The position numbers and the translations under genes are program-made. Of a stretch of DNA of 62,381 bases, positions 45,729-55,003 are shown piece by piece. Numbering within the stretch: position 1 is the first letter of the stretch; each line of letters starts with the position of its first letter. The notes beneath the pieces were generated by a model. It searched no databases. It had not been told where the DNA came from and was given only the letters and a program-made list of their open reading frames with translations. The DNA lies in contig CALMJS010000003.1 in assembly GCA_937864535.1 (NCBI GenBank), positions 1-62,381 on the forward strand. Direction: 5' to 3'. Source of the stretch: an uncultured Paracoccaceae bacterium. GTDB lineage: Bacteria > Pseudomonadota > Alphaproteobacteria > Rhodobacterales > Rhodobacteraceae.

Positions 45729-47042
45729 TCACTCGGCCGGGTTGCCGTAGTGGGCGTTGAAATCATCCTCGATGGTCGCGGGCTGGGCCAGCGGCTTTTC
45801 GATGACGCCGAGCAGCGGCAGGATGATCAGGAAGTACGAGAACCAGTAGGTCGCGGCGATCAACGAGATCCAGTCAAACGGGAAGTCGGTGGACTGAGCG
45901 CCAACCCACATCAGGACAAAGAAGTCGACGACCAGAACAGCGAACCATGCCTTGAACATCGGGCGGTAGCGGCCCGAACGAACCGACGAGGTATCCAGCC
46001 ACGGCGCCAGAGCCATCACAGCGATCGCGCCGAACATGGCCAACACACCAAAGAACTTGGCGTCGACGATGCCAGCGGTGATGAAGGACACGAACTTGAC
46101 CGCCCAAACGTCAGCGGTAAAGGCGCGCAGGATCGCGTAGAACGGCAGGAAGTACCATTCCGGAACGATGTGCGACGGGGTGACCAGCGGGTTTGCCTGA
46201 ACGTAGTTGTCCGGGTGGCCAAGGTAGTTCGGCATAAAGCCGACGATGGCAACAAAGACGACCAGAATTACGGCCAGAGCGAACAGGTCCTTGATCACAA
46301 AGTAGGGCCAGAACGGCAGGGTGTCTTTCTGAGCCTCTTCTTTGGAGCCGCGACGGACTTCGACGCCGGTCGGGTTGTTGTTGCCGGTCGAGTGGAACGC
46401 CCAGATGTGCACGATGGTCAGGCCGGCCAGAATGAACGGCAGCAGGTAGTGCAGCGAGAAGAAGCGGTTCAGAGCAGGCTGACCCACAGCGGTTGCGCCC
46501 AGCAGCCAGGTCTGGATCGCTTCGCCGATGAACGGGATAGCGCCGAACAGGCCGGTGATCACAGCGGTACCGTGGAACGACATCTGACCCCAAGGCAGAA
46601 CGTAGCCCATGAACGCAGTGCCCATCATGACCAGATACATCAGCATGCCGACGATCCACGTCACTTCGCGCGGGGCCTTGTACGAACCGTAGTAGAGGCC
46701 GCGGAAGATGTGCGCATAAACAGCTATAAAGAACAGCGACGCGCCGTTCATGTGGAAATAGCGGATCATATGGCCGCCATTCACGTCACGCATGATGTGT
46801 TCGATCGAGGCAAAGGCCATATCGACATGCGGGGTGTAATGCATCACCAGCACAACGCCGGTAATGATCTGCAGACCCAGCGTAAACGCAAGAACGATAC
46901 CCCAGATCCACATCCAGTTCAGGTTCTTGGGGGTCGGGATCATCAGGGTGTCATAGATCAGGCCGACGATGCCGAGACGGCTGTGAAGCCACTTCTCGCC
47001 GCGGGTCTTCGGCTCGTAATGATCGTGGGGAATTCCGGACAT
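45729..47042 (-). CDS. petB: Cytochrome b of the bc1 complex
   Basis: 437 residues, eight membrane helices. Heme-ligand histidines lie in [38 protein letters not shown] in parts, and later [20 protein letters not shown] in parts. The Qo-site [13 protein letters not shown] is intact. GGAGAGG precedes the ATG. It contains both quinone sites of the complex. Confidence 0.97.
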   Translation of the reverse strand: MSGIPHDHYEPKTRGEKWLHSRLGIVGLIYDTLMIPTPKNLNWMWIWGIVLAFTLGLQIITGVVLVMHYTPHVDMAFASIEHIMRDVNGGHMIRYFHMNGASLFFIAVYAHIFRGLYYGSYKAPREVTWIVGMLMYLVMMGTAFMGYVLPWGQMSFHGTAVITGLFGAIPFIGEAIQTWLLGATAVGQPALNRFFSLHYLLPFILAGLTIVHIWAFHSTGNNNPTGVEVRRGSKEEAQKDTLPFWPYFVIKDLFALAVILVVFVAIVGFMPNYLGHPDNYVQANPLVTPSHIVPEWYFLPFYAILRAFTADVWAVKFVSFITAGIVDAKFFGVLAMFGAIAVMALAPWLDTSSVRSGRYRPMFKAWFAVLVVDFFVLMWVGAQSTDFPFDWISLIAATYWFSYFLIILPLLGVIEKPLAQPATIEDDFNAHYGNPAE

Positions 47043-47054
47043 GCGTGCCTCTCC

Positions 47055-47615
47055 TTAGCCCAGCTGGATCGTGGTTTCGTCGATGAAGGCAGCGACGGGG
47101 ATATCCAAGTTACGCGGTGCCGGTCCTTTGCGGATGCGGCCGGCGGTGTCGTAGTGCGACCCGTGGCACGGGCAGTACCAGCCGCCGAAATCACCGGATT
47201 CGCCCAGCGGGACGCAGCCGAGGTGGGTACAAACGCCCATCTGGACCAGCCACTTGCCGTCTTCGGACAGGGCGCGGTTGGCGTCCGATGCATCAGCATC
47301 AGCAGCGAGGTTGGCGTTCTCGGCCGATTGGTCCGGCAGCGAGCCGAGATCGACTTCGCGAGCGGCCGCAATCTCGTCTTCTGTGCGGGCGCGGATGAAG
47401 ACCGGCTTGCCCTGCCACAGAACGGTCAACTGGGTGCCGACTTCGATGGCGCTGATATCAACGCGGATCGAGGCGAGAGCCTGGACGTCAGCCGAGGGGT
47501 TCATCTGATTGACAAGCGGCCAGACGGCGGCGCCGGTCACAACTGCGCCGGCCCCAGCGGTGGCGTAGTAGATGAAATCGCGGCGGGTGCCCTGGTGTTC
47601 TTCGTGGTTTGACAC
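47055..47615 (-). CDS. petA: Ubiquinol-cytochrome c reductase Rieske iron-sulfur subunit
   Basis: 186 residues starting at GTG 47615. The N-terminus [25 protein letters not shown], in parts, aligns with the R. capsulatus Rieske start, with a twin-arginine signal/anchor. The cluster motifs are CTHLGC and [13 protein letters not shown] lies nine bases before the GTG, whereas it directly touches an ATG at 47624, so the GTG is preferred. First gene of petABC. Confidence 0.95.
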   Translation of the reverse strand: MSNHEEHQGTRRDFIYYATAGAGAVVTGAAVWPLVNQMNPSADVQALASIRVDISAIEVGTQLTVLWQGKPVFIRARTEDEIAAAREVDLGSLPDQSAENANLAADADASDANRALSEDGKWLVQMGVCTHLGCVPLGESGDFGGWYCPCHGSHYDTAGRIRKGPAPRNLDIPVAAFIDETTIQLG

Positions 47616-47783
47616 GGGGTGCATCTCCGATTGTTCCGGGCCGGCGGCCCATACGAATGGGACAGAAGGCAGTTTCCCACCCTCCGTTCGGGCGCTGTTT
47701 ATCCAGCAAAACCTCTTACGTCTAGCGGACAATCGGGCGCAGGGTATCATTACAAGGTCGGTAAGGTCGGAAAAGGCACAATT

Positions 47784-48134
47784 ATGATCAGAGGTTCCTG
47801 TCTATGTGGGGCTGTCACGTTCGAATATCCTAATCGTCCGGACAAGCTGACCAGTTGCAATTGCACCGCCTGTCGCCGCTACGCGACGTGGTGGGCCTAT
47901 GGCACTGATCAGGAAATTACGCTGACCGGTGACACCACTGGCTACACGAGGGAGAATGGAAAACTGGTGTTTCATAGCTGCCGCCGCTGTGGCTGTCCCA
48001 CCCATTGGAGCAGCATTGACCTCGATTATCCGGGGCGGATGGCGGTCAATATGCGTCTGGCCGAGCCCGCCGATCTGGAGGGTATCCCCATTCGCCATTT
48101 CGACGGGTTGGTCAGCTGGACCTATCTGGATTAG
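47784..48134 (+). CDS. GFA-fold (CENP-V/GFA) zinc protein
   Basis: 116 residues of the glutathione-dependent formaldehyde-activating fold: [16 protein letters not shown] and [10 protein letters not shown], giving the two zinc-binding cysteine sets. The family name comes from Gfa of Paracoccus, but most members have other or unknown functions. It is divergent from petABC, with no formaldehyde genes adjacent, so no catalytic claim is made. ATG 47784 chosen to match the conserved start. Confidence 0.88.
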   Translation: MIRGSCLCGAVTFEYPNRPDKLTSCNCTACRRYATWWAYGTDQEITLTGDTTGYTRENGKLVFHSCRRCGCPTHWSSIDLDYPGRMAVNMRLAEPADLEGIPIRHFDGLVSWTYLD

Positions 48135-48203
48135 GACACTTAGCCGCCTTGCAGGGGCGGTAATATGATACATAGTGTTGCGCGACTGGAACAGGAAACC
48201 GCT

Positions 48204-48866
48204 ATGTCTGCTAAAATCTTGATGATCGCCGCCTTTGTCGTCGCGCCGCTTGCCGCCTCGGCAGAGGTTGAACTGAGCGTCTTTACAGGTATCCAAGAGG
48301 CCCCGCATTCCAAGGTGACAGGGACAGACCCGAGCAACCCTGTGAATACGGTCTTGGCCTTTACGGCTGGCTGGGAAGGGAAATCGAACGCCATGCCGCC
48401 CTATTACGGGGCCCGTGTGACGTGGTGGCGGAACGACAGCTTTGGCTGGGGGCTCGAATACACCCACGACAAGGTCTACGCCGATGCGGATACGCTGGCG
48501 ACCAACGGCTTTAACCGTCTGGAATTCACCGACGGTCTGAATATCGCGACGCTGAACGCCAACTATCGTTGGAAGAATCGCCTGATGGGTGGCACAGTGA
48601 CGCCCTATGTCGGCGGTGGGCTTGGATTCGCGTTTCCGCATGTGGATATCGAATCAGGCGGGCCGCACACCTGGGAATACCAGCTGACAGGCGGGGCGAT
48701 GCGGGCGTTCGCAGGGGCCAAATATCAGGTCAACGACCGTTGGGCCGTCATAGGGGAATATCAGTTCACCTATTCGATCAACGATGTCGATCTGGATGAC
48801 GGCGGTACCCTCAAAACCAATGTGGTGACGAACGCGCTGAACATTGGTGTCAGCTATTCGTTCTAA
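48204..48866 (+). CDS. Outer-membrane beta-barrel protein (possible lipid-A oxidase type)
   Basis: 220 residues with signal peptide MSAKILMIAAFVVAPLAASA, then an alternating-residue barrel (YGARVTWWRNDSFGWGLEYTHDK in parts; TPYVGGGLGFAFPHVDIE) ending NIGVSYSF with the terminal phenylalanine used by outer-membrane assembly. It resembles small OmpW/LpxQ-like barrels annotated in roseobacters. The enzymatic suggestion is a weak recollection; the barrel itself is well supported. Confidence 0.8.
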   Translation: MSAKILMIAAFVVAPLAASAEVELSVFTGIQEAPHSKVTGTDPSNPVNTVLAFTAGWEGKSNAMPPYYGARVTWWRNDSFGWGLEYTHDKVYADADTLATNGFNRLEFTDGLNIATLNANYRWKNRLMGGTVTPYVGGGLGFAFPHVDIESGGPHTWEYQLTGGAMRAFAGAKYQVNDRWAVIGEYQFTYSINDVDLDDGGTLKTNVVTNALNIGVSYSF

Positions 48867-48904
48867 GGTCAGGCGGGCGCTGGCGCGCCCGCGCTGTACC
48901 CAGC

Positions 48905-49507
48905 TCAGCTAGGCGTGGTCAGCTGCATTGATTCGCGATCGGCCCAGACGGCGTGCCACGCCGCCAGGTCCGGTCTTGCAGCGCGCCACGCCCGATCGGC
49001 ATGCCGAAAATCAATATAGGACAGCGCACAGCCAACCGCGATATGGGCGGCGGTGGTCGGTCCGGACAGATGATCCATCCACGTCGCCTCGAGAGCATCG
49101 AGGGCGCGTGAAACCTTGCCCCACTGCGCCTCGACCCACGGCGCATAGGCCAAATCCTGAGGCCGGACGCGCGATTCGTAGACCATCAGAACCGCTGCCT
49201 CCATCATGGCGTCTGCGGTCGCCTCGAGCGTCAGGGTGTCCCAGATCGTTGCCTCTGGATAAAGCCCGAGCGACCACAGGGTATCGAGATAGCGCGTGAT
49301 CACCCGGCTATCGTAGAGCGCGGACCCCTCAGGGCGGATCAGCGCAGGTATTTTCCCCAAGGGGTTTGCGGGCAAAATACGCGGGTCTGTACTGACGGGG
49401 GTGGTCGAGACATTCACCAGCTCGACAGTGTCGGTTTTGCCAGCTTCGTGGATGAGAACTCTGACTTTGCGCACAAATGGCGAGGTCGGCGACGAGATAA
49501 GTTGCAT
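48905..49507 (-). CDS. Glutathione S-transferase family protein
   Basis: 200 residues; thioredoxin-like N-terminal domain (MQLISSPTSPFVRKVRVLIHE, in parts, and NPLGKIPALIRPEGSALYDSRVI, in parts) and helical C-terminal domain. The active serine region is TSPFVRKV. Start codon overlaps the preceding PaiB-like stop by one base (TGATG), so the two are co-translated. Not closely similar to the GST at 2062. Confidence 0.9.
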   Translation of the reverse strand: MQLISSPTSPFVRKVRVLIHEAGKTDTVELVNVSTTPVSTDPRILPANPLGKIPALIRPEGSALYDSRVITRYLDTLWSLGLYPEATIWDTLTLEATADAMMEAAVLMVYESRVRPQDLAYAPWVEAQWGKVSRALDALEATWMDHLSGPTTAAHIAVGCALSYIDFRHADRAWRAARPDLAAWHAVWADRESMQLTTPS

Positions 49508-50133
49508 CAGGCTTCCTTGGCTGTGGCAGCGTGCATCAGGGCGGCTATCCGGGCGGTATCGGACCCGATCCCGTGGGCCTCTACTCCATCCGCTGCGGCG
49601 TGGCGGGCGTGATCGGGTTTATTCTGACCTAGTTTCCACGTGCCGTCGACAGAGGTGATCGTCAGCCGTAGCGGCACAATCATTCGCATAAAACGATCCA
49701 TCGTTTCGGCCGACACTTTGTCCGTTTTCCAAATCGGTTTTGGCAAAAGTCGCTGTTCGAATGCGTCCGACAGATCATCGAGCATCGGGCGCAATGCATC
49801 CTGTGGCAGGAGTTCTAACATGCCGCGAAGATGCACCGCGATATAGTTCCATGTCGGCACCTGATCGTCGAGGCCATACCAATCGGGCGAAATATAGCTG
49901 TCCGCGCCAGTCACAGCCAAAAGGGCAGGCTGCGGAGAGCCGAGGGTGCGGGCAATCGGGTTTGATCGGACCAAGTGCAGTTCAACCGTTTGCGCGTCTT
50001 TGACGACAAAGGGGATATGTGCGGCCAGAGGGCCCTCGGGTCCATTGACGCTCAGCACACCGAAACCGCGGTCCGCGGCAAATGACAGGTTTTGGTCCGT
50101 CGCGGCCTGACGGTAGATCGGATTGGGATGCAT
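49507..50133 (-). CDS. FMN-binding negative transcriptional regulator (PaiB-like)
   Basis: 208 residues of the PaiB split-barrel flavin-binding family: MHPNPIYRQ at the start, GPLAAHIPFVV, YISPDWYG and VPTWNYIAVHLRG, ending WKLGQNKPDHAR. AAGGACGAG precedes the ATG. PaiB of Bacillus affects protease and sporulation genes, but in proteobacteria the role is uncertain. Forms an operon with the GST. Confidence 0.9.
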   Translation of the reverse strand: MHPNPIYRQAATDQNLSFAADRGFGVLSVNGPEGPLAAHIPFVVKDAQTVELHLVRSNPIARTLGSPQPALLAVTGADSYISPDWYGLDDQVPTWNYIAVHLRGMLELLPQDALRPMLDDLSDAFEQRLLPKPIWKTDKVSAETMDRFMRMIVPLRLTITSVDGTWKLGQNKPDHARHAAADGVEAHGIGSDTARIAALMHAATAKEA

Positions 50134-50190
50134 CTCGTCCTTTCGACAGCGTCGAAGCCTCCGGCGGAGGTATTTAGGGAAAGATGAAGA

Positions 50191-51450
50191 TCAGGCGCGA
50201 AGCCGGTTTCCGTCAATCCCAAGGATTGTAGCTGTTACAATTTGCGATTCCGGCTGGTCCGTGCCGAAAACAACCTCGGTGAATTGGGTGGTGCGACCCA
50301 TCCGCGGGTTTTCCATCAAAATGTGATGGGTTTTGCCGACTTGCGCGGTCAGGTGCGCCGAGAGAGCCGCATCGCCCTTGGCACGCAGGCGCGCGGCGCG
50401 GTCCTTGATCGCCTTGCCATTCACCTGCGGCATTTTGGCGGCCGGGGTGCCGGGGCGGGCCGAGTAGGGGAAGACATGAAGGAACGTCAGGTTGCAGTCA
50501 TCGACGAGGCGCAGCGAATTTTCGAAATGCGCTTCGGTCTCGGTCGGAAATCCCGCAATGATGTCGGCACCAAACGTCATATCGGGACGCAAGCGAATCG
50601 CCTCTTGGGCAAAGCGGATGGCGTCATCGCGTAGGTGGCGGCGCTTCATCCGTTTCAGAATCAGGTCGTCGCCGTGCTGGAGCGACAGGTGCAGGTGCGG
50701 CATCAGACGCGGTTCGGTCGCGATGGCCTGCATGAGGTTTTCATCGACCTCGATGGAATCAATCGACGAAATACGCAGGCGTGGCAGATCCGGCACCAGT
50801 TTCAGGATGCGCATCACCAGATCGCCAAGCTTTGGCATGGCGGGCAGGTCGGCCCCCCAGGAGGTCAGGTCGACGCCGGTCAGCACGACCTCGTTATAGC
50901 CCTTGTCCACTAGGCGTTTGATCTGATCGACCACCACGCCGGCAGGGACGGATCGCGAATTGCCGCGGCCAAACGGAATGATGCAAAAGGTACAGCGATG
51001 ATCACAGCCGTTCTGGACTTGCACATAGGCGCGCGACCGGGTGCCAAAACCGTCGATCAGGTGGCCTGCGGTTTCGGTCACGGACATGATGTCGTTGACC
51101 TGAACCGGTTCCGTCTCGCCGATCAGGTTCGGGGCCATGCCCTGCCACGTCGCCGGGTTCATTTTTTCTGTGTTGCCGATGACCTTGTTCACCTCGGGCA
51201 TGGCGGCAAAGGTTTCGGGTTCGACCTGTGCGGCGCAGCCGGTGACGATCAAGATTGCGTCGGGATTCTCGCGGCGCAATTTGCGGATTTCCTGCTTGGC
51301 TTTGCGCACAGCCTCGGAGGTGACGGCGCAGGTATTCACCACGACAGCGTTTTCGACCCCTGCCTTGGCGGCGAGATCCTTCATGGCCTCGGTCTCATAG
51401 GCGTTCAGACGACAGCCGAGGGTCGAAAAGACAGGGGGCTTCACTTCCAT
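50191..51450 (-). CDS. mtaB: tRNA (N6-threonylcarbamoyladenosine-C2)-methylthiotransferase
   Basis: 419 residues. N-terminal domain cysteines include TLGCRLNAYETEAM, NTCAVTSEA and TGCAAQ; the radical-SAM site is CDHRCTFCIIP (about 150-160). A TRAM-like domain lies at the C-terminus. It makes ms2t6A at position 37 of ANN-decoding tRNAs. It overlaps the dapF stop by ten bases and is probably co-transcribed with it. Confidence 0.95.
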   Translation of the reverse strand: MEVKPPVFSTLGCRLNAYETEAMKDLAAKAGVENAVVVNTCAVTSEAVRKAKQEIRKLRRENPDAILIVTGCAAQVEPETFAAMPEVNKVIGNTEKMNPATWQGMAPNLIGETEPVQVNDIMSVTETAGHLIDGFGTRSRAYVQVQNGCDHRCTFCIIPFGRGNSRSVPAGVVVDQIKRLVDKGYNEVVLTGVDLTSWGADLPAMPKLGDLVMRILKLVPDLPRLRISSIDSIEVDENLMQAIATEPRLMPHLHLSLQHGDDLILKRMKRRHLRDDAIRFAQEAIRLRPDMTFGADIIAGFPTETEAHFENSLRLVDDCNLTFLHVFPYSARPGTPAAKMPQVNGKAIKDRAARLRAKGDAALSAHLTAQVGKTHHILMENPRMGRTTQFTEVVFGTDQPESQIVTATILGIDGNRLRA

Positions 51451-52253
51451 ACTCCGTCGAACACATGCGCCGTCGGGCCGGTCATCCAGACGCCATCCTC
51501 ACGCCAGTCTATGTGCAGCGTTCCGCCGTCCAGATCGATGCGGACCTTGCGTCCTGTGAGGCCGCGACGGGCCGCTGCAACGGCTGTCGCGCAGGAGGAA
51601 GAGCCAGAGGCCAACGTCAGGCCAGCGCCGCGCTCCCAGACGCGCATGCGGATGTGGTCCGAACCGACGAGCGTGGCGAACTGGACGTTCGTGCGCTGCG
51701 GATAGAGCGGGTGGTGTTCGATTTGCGGGCCGACGGTGGTCAGGTCGATGGCTTCGGCATCGTCGACAAAGAACGTGCAATGCGGATTGCCCATCCCGGT
51801 GGCTGTCGGTGCACCGTCAATCGGTAGCTCGAGCGTGTCCATGTCGTAGGCCAGCGGAATTTCGTCCCAGCGCAACTGGGGCAGGCCCATGTTGACCGAG
51901 GTCAGGCCATTTCCGGCATCGGCGGCAAAGAGTGTGCCGCGATCGGTGGTGATGGTCAGAGCGGATTTGCCGGTTCTGTCCATTTCCCAGCGCGCGATAC
52001 AGCGGGTGGCATTGCCACAGGCGGCGGACTGGCTGCCGTCACTGTTCCAGAACACCAGATGAAAATCAGAATTCCGACCGTGGTGAATCGTTGCCAGCTG
52101 GTCATATCCGATACCGCGATGGCGGTCGGCCATAGCGATCGCCAGGTCCTTGGTCACGACGGATCCAAGGACGCGTTCATCGATGACTACGAAATCGTTG
52201 CCTAGCCCGTGCATTTTCATGAACGGCAGGTCGGAGTTTTGTTCTGCGCACAT
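51441..52253 (-). CDS. dapF: Diaminopimelate epimerase
   Basis: 270 residues from ATG 52253. The two catalytic cysteines lie in AACGNATRC and SGSSSCATAVAA; FMKMHGLGNDFVVID and MGNPHCTFFVDD are also present. It interconverts LL- and meso-diaminopimelate for lysine and peptidoglycan. The frame runs upstream to 52343 but lacks family residues. dapF-mtaB is a common roseobacter order. Confidence 0.95.
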   Translation of the reverse strand: MCAEQNSDLPFMKMHGLGNDFVVIDERVLGSVVTKDLAIAMADRHRGIGYDQLATIHHGRNSDFHLVFWNSDGSQSAACGNATRCIARWEMDRTGKSALTITTDRGTLFAADAGNGLTSVNMGLPQLRWDEIPLAYDMDTLELPIDGAPTATGMGNPHCTFFVDDAEAIDLTTVGPQIEHHPLYPQRTNVQFATLVGSDHIRMRVWERGAGLTLASGSSSCATAVAAARRGLTGRKVRIDLDGGTLHIDWREDGVWMTGPTAHVFDGVWK

Positions 52254-52346
52254 GGGTCCCATATAGGCCCGGCAAAAAAAAACTTCCAGATGGTCGAATT
52301 CACGCTTGACCCCATCCGCCACTGACCATAGAAGCCCCCCCACAGT

Positions 52347-52422
52347 GGGCCGCTAGCTCAGTTGGTAGAGCAACTGACTTTTAATCAGTGGGTCACAGGT
52401 TCGAATCCTGTGCGGCTCACCA
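52347..52422 (+). tRNA. tRNA-Lys (anticodon UUU)
   Basis: 76 bases with complete cloverleaf: acceptor GGGCCGC/GCGGCTC (one G-U), D-arm GCTCAGTTGGTAGAGC, anticodon stem ACTGA/TCAGT with loop CTTTTAA, T-arm ACAGG TTCGAAT CCTGT and encoded ACCA end. Reads toward a strong terminator. Confidence 0.96.
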
Positions 52423-52426
52423 CTTC

Positions 52427-52457
52427 AAAAAGGACGTTCTTCGGGACGTCCTTTTTT
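52427..52457. terminator. Terminator between tRNA-Lys and the Anbu operon
   Basis: AAAAAGGACGTTC and GGGACGTCCTTTTTT pair in a hairpin with A and T tracts on both sides. It can serve tRNA-Lys and the converging Anbu operon. Confidence 0.85.
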
Positions 52458-52514
52458 GTTTCTCCAGAGAGGCTTATGGAAAAGGCGGCCCGAAGGACCG
52501 CCTCTGTGATTCGA

Positions 52515-53246
52515 TTACAGATTGATGTCTGGCAGACTGTCGAAGGCCGATTTGAGCGCCAATCCCCAGCCCGACGATATTGTCTGAAAGTAGGGATCGT
52601 CCGCGACGATACGGCGGCGGATTCCCGGCTCGAAGGAGTCAGAATCGTAGGTCTGCAAATCCAATGGCAGTCCGACGGACAGGTTCGCCTTGATCGTCGA
52701 ATCAAAGCTGACCAACAGCAGTTTGACCGCTGCCTCCCAGGACATCGATTTTTCGTAGGCCCGCACCAGAATCGGTCGGCCGTATTTGGTCTCGCCGATC
52801 TGGAAATAGGGGGTGTCGTCGCCCGCTTCGATAAAGTTGCCTTCGGGATAGATCATGAACAGACGCGGCTCGCTGCCCTTGATCTGACCGCCAACGATGA
52901 TGTTGGCGTTAAAGGTGGTATCTGCCCGCTGACCGGTGAGGGCGTTTTCCGCGATGGTTTCCTTGAGCGTTTCGCCGATCAGGCGGGCGACCTGAAACAT
53001 GGTCGGGGCGCGCATGATCGAGGGAGCGCGGTCCTCCGGGGCCTTGGTGCGTTCTTCCAGCTTGGAAATGACCGCCTGAGTCGTCGCCAGGTTGCCCGCC
53101 GTCATCAGGGTGATGAAGCGTTCGCCCGGTTCGGAAAAGGTCGTCATCTTGCGAAAGGTGGAAATGTTGTCGACACCCGCATTGGTGCGGGTGTCGGACA
53201 TGAAGATCAGGCCGCGGTCGATCCGCATCCCGACACAATAGGTCAT
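52515..53246 (-). CDS. Anbu: proteasome-like peptidase (ancestral beta subunit)
   Basis: 243 residues of the 20S-proteasome-type Ntn hydrolase fold. The N-terminus MTYCVGMRIDRGLIFMSDTRTNAG, in parts, places Thr2 as the nucleophile once Met is removed, as in Anbu (also called BPH-like). Downstream SFDSTIKANLSVGLPLDLQTYD, in parts, is also typical. Anbu subunits form a helical or lock-washer assembly, not a standard ring. It is the last gene of an operon with transglutaminase, alpha-E and ATP-grasp genes. Substrate and function are unknown. Confidence 0.92.
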   Translation of the reverse strand: MTYCVGMRIDRGLIFMSDTRTNAGVDNISTFRKMTTFSEPGERFITLMTAGNLATTQAVISKLEERTKAPEDRAPSIMRAPTMFQVARLIGETLKETIAENALTGQRADTTFNANIIVGGQIKGSEPRLFMIYPEGNFIEAGDDTPYFQIGETKYGRPILVRAYEKSMSWEAAVKLLLVSFDSTIKANLSVGLPLDLQTYDSDSFEPGIRRRIVADDPYFQTISSGWGLALKSAFDSLPDINL

Positions 53247-53258
53247 AGCTGGCGCCCT

Positions 53259-54062
53259 TTATTGCTGAACTTGCAGTTGCACCGACAGAACCTCTCCGGC
53301 GGTGCCCAATCGCGTGCCGGATATAGGGGCTGCGTCTGCATAGTCTAGTCCAGTCGCGACGCGGACATAGCGCGAATCCGGTGACATGCCGTTCGAAACG
53401 TCAAATCCAACCCATCCAAGTCCATCAACCAGCACCTCTGCCCAGGCGTGAGTGGCGTTCTGATGTGTCCGGTCATCCATCATCAGATAGCCGGATACAT
53501 ACCGCGCCGCGAGGCCGGCGTGGCGGCAACAGGCGATAAAGATATGGGCGTGATCCTGACAGACACCATATCCTGTGGCGACTGCCTCTTCGGCGGTGGT
53601 ACCGGTGTCCGATTCGCCGGCGCGATATTCCACCATTTCCAGAATGTTGGCAGAGAGACCATGCAGCCAGGCCAGACTGCCGGTCTCTCCCTCGGTCCGA
53701 TTCGAGAGTGCGCGCACGCCGGGGCCAATTTTCGTCAGAGGGGTCGGCTGCTTGTACAGCCAACCGGGGACGAAACCGCTGTGGTTGCCGACAATCCCGT
53801 GGGTGTCCTCGACGATGACGGTCCCTTCGCAGGTGATCGTGACCTCGGTTGTGCCCGGTTCAAAGCTGATCAGCGTCACATGGTTCATATGGGGATCGTC
53901 GTAGGACAGCTCTACCTTCCCGCCGTCCACCGAGATGGACCAGTCGCGGATGGTCTGGCCGCCGTTCTGCTTGGGCGTCAGTCTCACCTGCTGGAGCCCG
54001 AACGGAACGGGGTCATTGTACCGATAGGTGGTGACGTGGCGGATGGACAGGGCCTTGGTCAT
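53259..54062 (-). CDS. Transglutaminase-like cysteine peptidase family protein
   Basis: 267 residues. N-terminal beta domain (TTYRYNDPVPFGLQQVRLTPKQ in parts) and a transglutaminase core with catalytic Cys in GYGVCQDHAHIFIACCR (~160), His in ATHAWAEVLVDG (~205) and Asp in WVGFDVSNG (~221). The ATG overlaps the alpha-E stop (ATGA). In these operons it is predicted to act as a peptidase or transpeptidase on the peptide made by the ATP-grasp enzyme. Confidence 0.92.
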   Translation of the reverse strand: MTKALSIRHVTTYRYNDPVPFGLQQVRLTPKQNGGQTIRDWSISVDGGKVELSYDDPHMNHVTLISFEPGTTEVTITCEGTVIVEDTHGIVGNHSGFVPGWLYKQPTPLTKIGPGVRALSNRTEGETGSLAWLHGLSANILEMVEYRAGESDTGTTAEEAVATGYGVCQDHAHIFIACCRHAGLAARYVSGYLMMDDRTHQNATHAWAEVLVDGLGWVGFDVSNGMSPDSRYVRVATGLDYADAAPISGTRLGTAGEVLSVQLQVQQ

Positions 54063-55000
54063 TGGTAGAACCTGTAGTCTATTTCGATCTGGGCACCGAC
54101 AGCCGCCAGATCCTCTAGAAACTCTTGGATAAATTCGTGCAGACCGTTGTCGAAAATCTCATCGACATTGCGTTGCATGGACTTGAGAGCGAGGCGGTCC
54201 ACCAGATCATGACAGGGTAATCTGGTGCCATAATCCCCGGTCAAATGGCCAAGGTTGCTGCGAATTTTGTCGGTACAGGACGCCAGACTGCGCGGCATCC
54301 GGCGATCAAGGATCAGGAACTGTGCAATCTCGCGCGGTCTGGGGTCGGACCCATAGGCCATCTGGAATCCCCCTTCGGCAGAGACCGACCGGAGAATAGA
54401 CTGCCACTGCACGTTATCCAGAGAGGACCCCATCGCCGTCGCCGAGGGGAGCAACACATGGTATTTCGCATCCAGAATACGCGCCGTGTTGTCTGCCCGT
54501 TCGACAAAGGTCCCGATCCGGGAAAAGTTATAGATATCGTTGCGCAACATGGTCCCGTGCAACGCACCGCGTACAAAGGCACTGCGCTGCCGGATGGTTT
54601 GCAGAACCTCTGGCAGGTCCCTCTCGGCGATCTTGCGGGCCAATTGGGTTTTGAGCGACATCCAGCATTCGTTGACGCCCTCCCAGACCTCGCGCGTCAG
54701 GGCGGTGCGAACCGTCTTGGCATTGTTGCGCGCAGCCTCGATCACGGACAGGACGCTGGACGGATTGTCCTTGTCGCGAAGCATCCAGTCGATGGCGGTA
54801 TCGCGGCTGACCTCGCCTTCATAGGCGGCCAGATAGCCCGGCAATACCCCGGAGGTTTGCAGGATACTGGTCCATTCCTCGTCGCCGCCCGTCCGGGTCA
54901 GGGCGATGCGTTGACCGGCCTCGATCATACGTGCGGTGTTTTCGGACCGTTCCAGATAGCGGAACATCCAATAGAGCCCGCCGGCAGTTTTCCCCAGCAT
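54059..55000 (-). CDS. Alpha-E domain protein (DUF403)
   Basis: 313 residues, mostly helical, beginning MLGKTAGGLYWMFRYLERSENTARMIEAG in parts, with the second conserved stretch ERADNTARILDAKYH near 185-200. GGAGGAATAGGTC precedes the ATG. The alpha-E domain always travels with circularly permuted ATP-grasp enzymes; its role is unknown, possibly substrate carriage. Confidence 0.92.
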   Translation of the reverse strand: MLGKTAGGLYWMFRYLERSENTARMIEAGQRIALTRTGGDEEWTSILQTSGVLPGYLAAYEGEVSRDTAIDWMLRDKDNPSSVLSVIEAARNNAKTVRTALTREVWEGVNECWMSLKTQLARKIAERDLPEVLQTIRQRSAFVRGALHGTMLRNDIYNFSRIGTFVERADNTARILDAKYHVLLPSATAMGSSLDNVQWQSILRSVSAEGGFQMAYGSDPRPREIAQFLILDRRMPRSLASCTDKIRSNLGHLTGDYGTRLPCHDLVDRLALKSMQRNVDEIFDNGLHEFIQEFLEDLAAVGAQIEIDYRFYQ

Positions 55001-55003
55001 GAC

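Noticed and set aside
45750-47612. 620-codon plus-strand frame across petB and petA
   Set aside because: Runs antisense through two conserved genes and the gap between them; only a codon-bias shadow.
47784-48134. Glutathione-dependent formaldehyde-activating enzyme (Gfa)
   Set aside because: Only the zinc fold is supported. No formaldehyde dehydrogenase gene is adjacent and most fold members are not Gfa.
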